Assembly (NCBI RefSeq): GCF_034702125.1
Contig: NC_085875.1
Coordinates: forward strand, 21,002,747 to 21,066,746
From: Engraulis encrasicolus
Lineage: Eukaryota > Chordata > Actinopteri > Clupeiformes > Engraulidae
Length of the DNA stretch: 64,000 bases
Reading direction: 5' to 3'
This document shows, in pieces, positions 56,891-64,000 of the stretch (positions are counted from its first letter, which is position 1; each line of letters starts with the position of its first letter). Under the pieces are notes generated by a model, which was not told where the DNA came from, made no database searches, and saw only the letters and a list, made by a program, of their open reading frames with translations. The translations under genes were made by a program, and so were the position numbers.

Positions 56891-58053
56891 AAAGGCGTGA
56901 GTCAATTTAAAAAAAAACTTTATTTAAAAAGTGTTGAACTTTTTGGACATCAGCTTTCTTTTTGTCTACACAAAACCGACAGCAAACAAATCATTCTGAA
57001 ATTTAGATGTTTTCATTTAGACCATGTTTGGGGAACAAATACACAGGGGGCTTCCAGTAGTGTTCATTTAAAAACTCAAATCCCATCATAGACAGCTCCC
57101 AACCTTACAGTAGCTCTGCACAGGTGTGGAAAAGTGGCCAGCACTCTCGCATAAACACAGACACACGCACACAGACACAGACACAGACAAAGGTGAAGAG
57201 GCATACCAGCAGATATAAGGCATGGATACAATGCAATATAAACAGCCATAATGTTTCTACCACAGGCTTCCCCTGAAAAAAAACGAATGCTACCTAAAGC
57301 AGTCAGACATTTGTCCTTCAGAAATAAATAAGAAGATGACTTCTGATCCGCTTTTCTCCATAGGCTAAAAACTTCAACCCAGAAAAATGGCTGACATCAG
57401 ATTATTTTATGGTTGGGACTTGACAAGCAAATAAACGTCTTGTAAGTCTTAAACACATTGAATCCAACCCAGACATTTATTTCTGAAAGACAAAATAAAA
57501 AAGTTAAACTCTGTCATCTTCACCTCACATGAAGTTGGCCAAAGAGGGTGGTTTCCATGCACACCAGTATCCCAGGTTTGAAGATAATCCAAGTTTTGAA
57601 TTTGTACTGTATACTTCGGTACTCAACATAAGATGATAACATGATTGTGAGGAAACCCCATTTGATAATATCCCTTTTTATATACGATACTCTAAGTACT
57701 AGCATCGTGGTTTCTTCTGCATTTCTGCAATCTTTTAAATTAACCATCATCCAAAATCACTTTGGATAAATACCCTGATTGAGTACTGTCACATAACCAA
57801 AATTAACTAGGCCCATGTGATGTCAATGAGTAAAACAAGAAGCTTTTGGAGGTTGGGGTGTGCACATCCACAAAACAATTACCCAGGTGGCAGACAAAAG
57901 TGGTAGACGGTGTGACGAAACGTTGCCATTTGTAAAATGAAATTAAGTTAATATTTTTTGGAGCTCATGGCCAGCGGACCACTTCATCACACTAAAACAG
58001 GAATCTGAACCTTTACACTAATGCACATGTAAACACACTGGATGGTGCATCAC

Positions 58054-58271
58054 TAGGGTTGCCAACTGTCTGTGAAAAAAATAGGCCAACAGGACACTTT
58101 ATTGTTGCGGGGGCCTGGGGGTCCTCCCCCAGAAAAAAATAGTATCTTAGATGCAACTTTCTGCATTGTAACAAAATTCTGTTCTGTTTCAGCACAACAC
58201 GGAACTGTAGGCCTGCTTTTATTTCTAAATATGGTACGATTCCGTATTTCAATGGACGGTTGGCAACCCTA
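58054..58271. mobile_element. hAT-type MITE with perfect 8-bp target duplication
   Basis: 218-bp element with ends TAGGGTTGCCAAC / GTTGGCAACCCTA, flanked by TGCATCAC at 58046-58053 and 58272-58279. Confidence 0.94.
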
Positions 58272-59692
58272 TGCATCACTGACGGCCAAATCCATTTCAA
58301 GACATACGGTAGATCAGAAAATGTGAAAGGTACAGTAATAGACAGAGCTGGGGTTGGGTCCTCAAGTATAGAAAAAGCTGGGAATGTGTTTCTGAACCGC
58401 AGGTGATGGACCCCTCACTCCCTGGTCCTTCATCTGGGGTGCATTTCTCAAAACCATAGTTAGTAACTACGTTAGCTAGTTTGTTGATTGCAATGCAATT
58501 TCCCATTGGGAACTACCCAAGTTGCTAACTGGCTAACACCTATGCTTTCGACAAACACACCCCTGAATGGGAGAAGATGGATACTGAGGTTGTGGGTGTG
58601 CATTCCACACTGCATTCTTGAAGACAGATGCACTCTTCAGTATTCACACTCGAGTGCCTTATACATGATCAGCTACATAACAGTTGGGTTAATAATTAAA
58701 ATAAAACAACACTTTCACACAAGAAACACACACACTTCAAATCATTTTTTGGGAAAACAGGACAGCAATAATAATAAATAAAATCTAGTCGTATTGCTAT
58801 ATCAGAAATGCATTGCAGTGTTAACACAAATAATAAATCCCCTCTAAAAATCAACACTAACAAAAATTAAACACTCAAAAAAGTCTTACAGGTGGCTATT
58901 ATTGCCACTTCCATTCTACACATTTCCTCTGTAAATTACTGAAGATGCCCGTCAATGTGCAGGGCACCCTCTTCAGTCTTGTCATGAGAGAAAAGAACGT
59001 CTCAGGTGCATCAGCGGAAATATTTACATGGGGTGCACAAATGAACAGGTCATTCTTACATTGAATGAGTCCACAATCTCATCCTGACACATGACATATG
59101 TCATTTCATTCCACCACCCAACAATCTTTGTCATTTAAAAAAACCTTCACTTTGAGCAGAGTACAATCTGCCTTCCTCCATCTTTCCCCTCGCTTTCTCC
59201 CCCCTCTCTCTCACTCTCAAAATCGACTTGCCTCTCCACAGCAGTTCAGTTCTTGTGGTCATCCTCAGTTGAGCGTGTGTGCATAAGTGTGCTTCAATCT
59301 CTAAGTCCATCCATCTCATCATGCTTGTGGTGGCTGACTGGGGGTCACCACAAACACATGATAAGGGAGAAAAGAAATAAAATAAAAAAAACATTGAGGA
59401 AAAACAACAGGGTAGCCAGAGAGAGAGAGGATTTAGAAAGAATATATAAAGGGGCTAAGCATTTCCAGTAATGCATTCCAGTGATGGACTAGCACTGTCT
59501 TTGCCTCTTCCAAAGATGAAGACTATAATTACAGTCATTTAGGGCCAAGGGAGTGGTCCATCTCTCCTTTCCCTCGCTGTTTTGTTTTGTTTTCGACGTG
59601 CAAGAATAGAACTTGGATTGGGCAAGCGCGCTGTCCACAGAGAGCAGGGGAAATCGATGGTGACCCACGCTCATGGAAGACTGAAGGAGGGG

Positions 59693-59695
<3 letters not shown>

Positions 59696-59776
<81 letters not shown>
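59696..59776. repeat. (GA)n microsatellite
   Basis: GA dinucleotides with one GTGA interruption near 59749. Frames across it are Arg-Glu or Ser-Leu artefacts. Confidence 0.96.
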
Positions 59777-60163
59777 AAGAAACATACATTCCTTTTTGTT
59801 TTCTAGTGCTTCTGTAGGTCCCTGCAGAGTCCTGTTGTGTCCTATCTGTCTGTGTATTGTGAGTAGTACAATGGCAGTGTAAAAAGCTCAGTCAGATCAA
59901 ATCATGATGCTTCAAGGCTGTTGGGTGCTAACCTTAGTAAGGCAGATGGACTTTGGCCAGAGATTTGCTGTAGGTCTGAGGTGACACCCACACCTGGCCA
60001 GATTTACATTCTCGTTTGTGCATGTGTCTGCCATTGAGGAGCATCAAAGGAAATGCATGTATAAACATGCAGTTTTTTGTTCTTGTTTGTTGATGTACTG
60101 TATGTTGATGTTTTGACAGATTATGCAGGGAGGTCCTGTTTGTTTGCGTAACGGTGTGTGGAC

Positions 60164-61210
60164 TTAGACACAACCGTACTCATACCAGACTGTCTGAGGG
60201 TCATTGTTGGGGTCGGGGGAGGCAGGCGTGCTTTTCGGCCTCTCCTCTGTGCTTCCGTTTACTCCTCCGCCTCCTCCTCCTCCTCCTCCTAGCTCTCCTT
60301 TCTTCAGCAGAGGTGACTCAGCCTGACGTGGCTCGCCTCTGTCGCGCCTCCCCTCCTCTCCCATCTCCTCCTCCAAACGCAGGGCAGGGACAGCGCGCAC
60401 TGGTGTCACCATGGCAACCTCGCCGCGGTGATGGTGGTTGGCGTTGTGGTGGCGCTGAGGCGCAGAGCGGCCGGCCTGCCCACTGGGGGTCCTGGGGGTG
60501 CCATTACTGCCCCCTGTTCCTCCTCCACTACCAACAACACCACCACCACCGCCGCCTCTCGAGCCTCCACTTGTGTACCTGTCAGGCTGCAGGGAGAGAG
60601 AGGAGGAGTGGTGCTGGGGCGGGGGAAGACTCAGCTCGTCCCTAGGGGGCGCCACCGAGAGCCGGCGTGGGTCAAGATGGCTACCATCCCCCAGGTGGTT
60701 CGAGGAGCCGGCCATGCGGGCAGACAGAGGGCGCTCTCGAGCCACACCTCCACCTCCACCTCTCCTCAACACCACATCCGATTGGTTGGGCGCCAACGAC
60801 AACGACGATGAATGGTCGCCGCGGTAACTATCAGGTCCGTTGGAACGCAGTAGGTCCGCCGACGCCAGGCTGAAGGTTCGGCTCAGGCTGGTGCCTCCGC
60901 CTCCGCTGCTGCCAGCTGCACCACGTGGCGAAGGCCGGGTGGCAGCCGATGAGGACGCAGAGGAGCGGTTGGGCAGCGTCAGAGAGTGGCAGCCATCGGG
61001 GGCCGATGGTTGGCGAACGCTGGGCTTCACGCTGTGGCCCGGCTTGTGTTGGGCAGAGGACGTGGTGGTGGAGAGCGAGGAGTTGTTGGGCGTCTTGACG
61101 GTGGGGGTGACGTAGCTGGTGGGTGTCTTGAGACCGTCTCGCGGGGCAGAGGGCTTTGTGGATCGGGTGAAGTAGTCGTTCATTAGGTCCTCCCGACTTC
61201 CTGTCTGCAC
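60164..61210 (-). CDS. ccdc88c: Daple (CCDC88C), last coding exon
   Basis: CCDC88C binds Dishevelled and activates G-alpha-i in non-canonical Wnt signalling. This exon encodes its final 348 residues. The acceptor on minus is GTGTGTCCCCAG| at 61211, phase 0. The exon opens VQTGSREDLMNDYFTRSTKP and contains SLSRTFSLASADLLRSNGPD and GEVAMVTPVRA, both kept in human. It ends DPQTVWYEYGCV, identical to the human C-terminus; the last three residues are the PDZ ligand for Dishevelled. The rest is low complexity: Ser-rich, several Gly runs of 5 to 9, and His/Arg-rich parts, as expected for this disordered tail. The coiled coil, Hook domain and G-alpha-binding motif lie in exons outside the window. Confidence 0.95.
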   Translation of the reverse strand: MQTGSREDLMNDYFTRSTKPSAPRDGLKTPTSYVTPTVKTPNNSSLSTTTSSAQHKPGHSVKPSVRQPSAPDGCHSLTLPNRSSASSSAATRPSPRGAAGSSGGGGTSLSRTFSLASADLLRSNGPDSYRGDHSSSLSLAPNQSDVVLRRGGGGGVARERPLSARMAGSSNHLGDGSHLDPRRLSVAPPRDELSLPPPQHHSSSLSLQPDRYTSGGSRGGGGGGVVGSGGGTGGSNGTPRTPSGQAGRSAPQRHHNANHHHRGEVAMVTPVRAVPALRLEEEMGEEGRRDRGEPRQAESPLLKKGELGGGGGGGGGVNGSTEERPKSTPASPDPNNDPQTVWYEYGCV

Positions 61211-61303
61211 CTGGGGACACACAATAAATTGGGAGTGAACGGTCAGACTGAAGATGGACAGAAGAGTACTTCGTATGAGGGACAAATTAGCAGGCTGTGG
61301 CAG

Positions 61304-61362
61304 AGGTAAGCAATAAGCCACGAGAGGCTGTGGTCTTGTGTTCCGATTTAAAACGGCTAAGG
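61304..61362. repeat. Half copy of the palindromic MITE at 61847
   Basis: GGTAAGCAATAAGCCACGAG, AGGCTGTGGTCTTGTGTTCC and GATTTAAAACGGCTAAG match the left arm of the element at 61847-61957. Confidence 0.75.
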
Positions 61363-61379
61363 GATACAGTAAAGGCACA

Positions 61380-61820
61380 TCTGTGTACCATCTAGACTCT
61401 GTTGAGTCTCTGTATGTCTTTGTAATGTTGTGTTTTGTTTTATGTTATATTTGTAAAGCGTCTTTGAGTGCCATGAAAAACGCTATATAAAACTTATGGT
61501 AACACTTTATTTTAGGGATACATCTATTAGCACTAATACATACAATGTTCCTGTATAAGTATAAGGCATGTACAAAGCAAAATCAAACATTTGTTAGGCA
61601 TGTATTCGCGAATGTCTTGTCCATGCACAATAAGGGATTTATTACCAATTTAACCCTAGTAAGGACCTAGTAGGCCTTAGTGTTTGCCTAGTACATGCCT
61701 TACAAGTTACTAATGCAGGCATTAACATTGTATTTATTAGTGATTATAGATGTATCCCTAAAATAAAGTGTTACCAAATTTATGTATTATTATTATTATT
61801 ATTATTATCGCTCATTGGGA
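61380..61820 (+). mobile_element. LINE 3' tail with (TTA)n end, split by a MITE
   Basis: TGTAAAGCGTCTTTGAGTGC then GAAAAACGCTATATAAAACT is a common fish LINE tail. After the MITE (61498-61775) it resumes as AATTTATGTATTATTATTATT. Confidence 0.7.
61498..61775. mobile_element. MITE with 27-bp inverted ends inside the LINE tail
   Basis: 278 bp. GGTAACACTTTATTTTAGGG at the left is the complement of CCCTAAAATAAAGTGTTACC at the right, and pairing continues through ATACATC. Flanks AAACTTAT and AAATTTAT (one mismatch) suggest an 8-bp duplication, hAT-like. Confidence 0.87.
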
Positions 61821-61846
61821 TGTTGATTCATTTTAAAAAATGTAGG

Positions 61847-61957
61847 TAAGCAATAATCAACGAGAGTCTGTGGGCTTGTGTTTCGATTTATATTAACGGC
61901 TAAGTGAGTTGGAGAATCGAGCACAAACCCACAGACTCAAGTGGCTTACTCTTGCTT
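61847..61957. mobile_element. Palindromic MITE
   Basis: Left arm GTAAGCAATAATCAACGAGA, GTCTGTGGGCTTGTG pairs with right arm CACAAACCCACAGACTCAAG, TGGCTTACTCTTGCTTA. The loop is around ACGGCTAAGTGAGTTGGAG. Confidence 0.7.
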
Positions 61958-63393
61958 ATCTAAAACTTCTGAAATTAATAAACACCTCAACGAGAGATGC
62001 TAAAAAGATATGCCTTTCCTGTATCCTCCCTACTCTAACTGCACAAGATTCTAGCTACCAAGTTAGTCGAAATTGTCTAACTTGGATGCACGTTTTCTGC
62101 TATTTGTGTTTTGTGCCATTTGTTCACAACCCCAGTATTAGATGTGAGGATTTCCTGTGTAGACGAGTGAGATGCTCATTATGCAAACCATAAAAGGTCA
62201 CTGATAGAAGACACACATTGAACGTGTGAACATGGCTGTCCTCTTTATACAGCATATTTGAAAAGGGAACTGGGTCGAAATGCTAAAGTCCTCAGTTAGA
62301 AACAAAACTATTATGACTTCAATGTAGAGAAACGAAAGATTTTTTTCAGAGACTAAAATGTATGCATGGCAAGACTCGTGTATGCCTGTGTGAATACACA
62401 CTCCAGCATAATAAAAATGACAACATGAAGCAAAAACAGTAAACAATAAATAATTTCAAACAACACCACAAACACACAGTGGGAATAGTATTGTTTGAAT
62501 TAGCGAGAATCGAGATTCAAGGGTCTGTGGAGAGTGTAAGACAAGAGGATACAAGTACTGCAACTTCTGAAAATGCACTCTAGTAGAGAAGGGCAAATCA
62601 TTGAAGTGCCGTGGCCTTTGTTCTAGCCAGCACATGTTCTGATCACTCAAGCAGAATCGCATGTTCCACTGTGGCATAACAGGCTGCCCATTCAAGGAGA
62701 ATAAGACCTAAAGCTGAACTCTTCATCTGAGAAAAATGTGTTTTTTCACAGCTCCTTTGGGTGATATGTACAGATACTGGAGACACAGAGAGAGTGAATT
62801 GGTGTGAAAATAAATGGTTAGTGTGATCAGAGGTGCCAACAGCAACAACTGATATCTGACTCCTGAGGACAAACATTCTGTTTATGTTGTTGGAAAGATG
62901 CTAGATGTTTTAAAAAAGCATCTAATGATGACTGCAGAGTCCTCAGTTGACCTTTTACGCTCCATCCTTCTACCCCCAACCCCTGCCTCAGAACATCCAC
63001 GGAAAGAGCCAAGCAGTATTTACTATGCCCCACAGAAGTAAACAACATTCATTAGCCTGCCAAAACCAGATCAACGCCCCCCGTCCCAAACCCCACCCTG
63101 CCCCCCCAACCCAGAATCCCATCCATTACAAGCGAGAAAACTCCAAGCATGGCTCTTCACACAACCGCCAGCGACACCTCACCACAAACACATTTGTCAA
63201 ATCACCCTAAACACCACCATCGATCCATCCATGCCTTCTCTCCAAGGGAAGGTCAGCTGAGCAATATCTTGTGTCTGAGAGTTTTTGGCTAGAATGGCCT
63301 TTTAGGAGATGTAATTAACATGTAGAAAAGAAAGATATCCTCTGCGCTCCTGCACGTCACAATCTGATACGTCACGGGAAAGGACTAGAAGGT

Positions 63394-63515
63394 GCAGACA
63401 AAGAAGAAAGTCACCAGAACATCTTAAGATGTGTATATTTTACCGTTTTAATGGGCAATAAAACAGTAAAATATTCACATCTAAAGATGGTCCAGTGATC
63501 TTCTTCTTTGTCTGC
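63394..63515. repeat. Imperfect palindrome, about 122 bp
   Basis: GCAGACAAAGAAGAAAGTCA at the left pairs with TGATCTTCTTCTTTGTCTGC at the right. CATCTTAAGATGTG and TATTTTACCGTTTTA pair with TAAAACAGTAAAATA and CACATCTAAAGATG. The loop is ATGGGCAA. Possibly a tiny MITE. Confidence 0.88.
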
Positions 63516-63793
63516 ATGTAATTAACATGTTAAGGAGCGAAGGAGAATTCATAATTTGGGGTGGGTTTAAAAGACTCCTGGCTTGTGAAATAACATACCA
63601 CTGATATTACACTAAAAGGAAATGACTCTGCAAAACAACAAAAAATGCGCCAAAGAGCGTCTGCTTGCGTGTGTCTATGTTGTAATAATTTTCATGACAT
63701 CACTGTGCCCGTGAGAGGTTTTTGAGTTATCTGCTGAGGAAGGGAGCAGGCAAAAAGCGTGTGATCATGGGGTGATACAGAGGGCCATGACTC

Positions 63794-63797
<4 letters not shown>

Positions 63798-63857
<60 letters not shown>

Positions 63858-63863
63858 AAGAGA
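63798..63863. repeat. (GA)n microsatellite
   Basis: GA run with a few AAAG interruptions at its end. Confidence 0.95.
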
Positions 63864-64000
63864 CAGAAAAAAACACAGAGAAAGAACTTCACACTAAATC
63901 AAACACCACCTCACATAGGAGGGCTTTTGACACTTCTGCTGTGCATATCCTCCATTAGTCATATACAGCCAGTGCCAAGACGCCCCCAAAGTTCCCAGTT

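Larger units (their letters stand above)
56895..60163 (-). other. ccdc88c: Probable ccdc88c 3'UTR and short intergenic gap
   Basis: Follows the ccdc88c stop codon on minus and has no coding potential. Possible AATAAA signals on minus occur at about 56917 (TTTAAATAAAG) and 57475. A hAT MITE (58054-58271) and a (GA)n tract (59696-59776) lie within. The real cleavage site cannot be told from sequence. Confidence 0.4.
61958..64000 (-). other. ccdc88c last intron, partial
   Basis: No further ccdc88c exon is recognised up to the window end. A long hairpin lies at 63394-63515 and a (GA)n tract at 63798-63863. The rest is ordinary intronic DNA. Confidence 0.5.

Overview
The window is vertebrate nuclear DNA, almost certainly from a ray-finned (teleost) fish. 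Genes are split by GT-AG introns. There are many long (CA)n tracts, and many fish-type transposable elements: hAT-like MITEs with 8-bp target duplications, L2- and L1-type LINE pieces, a Tc1 fragment, a piggyBac element and tRNA-derived SINEs. Base 12333 is an N, so this is an assembled contig.

Three host genes are recognisable. They keep the order and orientation known on human 14q32: dglucy (+), gpr68 (-), ccdc88c (-). dglucy (D-glutamate cyclase, mitochondrial) can be rebuilt as a first exon ending at 13792 plus eleven exons from 23470 to 44347. All splice phases agree, giving about 630 residues. gpr68 (proton-sensing GPCR, OGR1) is a single coding exon at 50174-51301, with a probable non-coding first exon near 56502-56650. 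The last coding exon of ccdc88c (Daple) is at 60164-61210 and ends in the Gly-Cys-Val PDZ ligand. The next exon upstream of it lies beyond the window.

Layout. 1-13.2 kb: no recognisable coding sequence, only microsatellites, SINE-like pieces and MITEs. The first 5.6 kb looks like 3'UTR or intergenic DNA. 13.2-13.8 kb: probable two-way promoter with dglucy exon 1 on + and a spliced-looking leader on -. 13.8-23.5 kb: dglucy intron 1, with a large fold-back transposon carrying an L1 insertion, perfect palindromes, one arm of a 12.5-kb-spaced inverted repeat and a Tc1 DNA-binding-domain fragment. 23.5-44.3 kb: the dglucy exons, with introns holding a LINE reverse transcriptase, an L2 element split by piggyBac, and CA minisatellites. 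44.3-50.2 kb: intergenic or 3'UTR. 50.2-56.7 kb: gpr68 and its MITE-rich 5' intron. 56.9-64 kb: probable ccdc88c 3'UTR, its terminal exon and the intron before it.

The host genes do not form an operon-like unit; they are a conserved synteny block. The most unusual material is in the mobile DNA: the fold-back element with an internal paralogous empty site, the piggyBac transposase whose intron joins exactly in phase across a missing conserved segment, and decayed duplicates of a dglucy exon end and donor inside the following intron.
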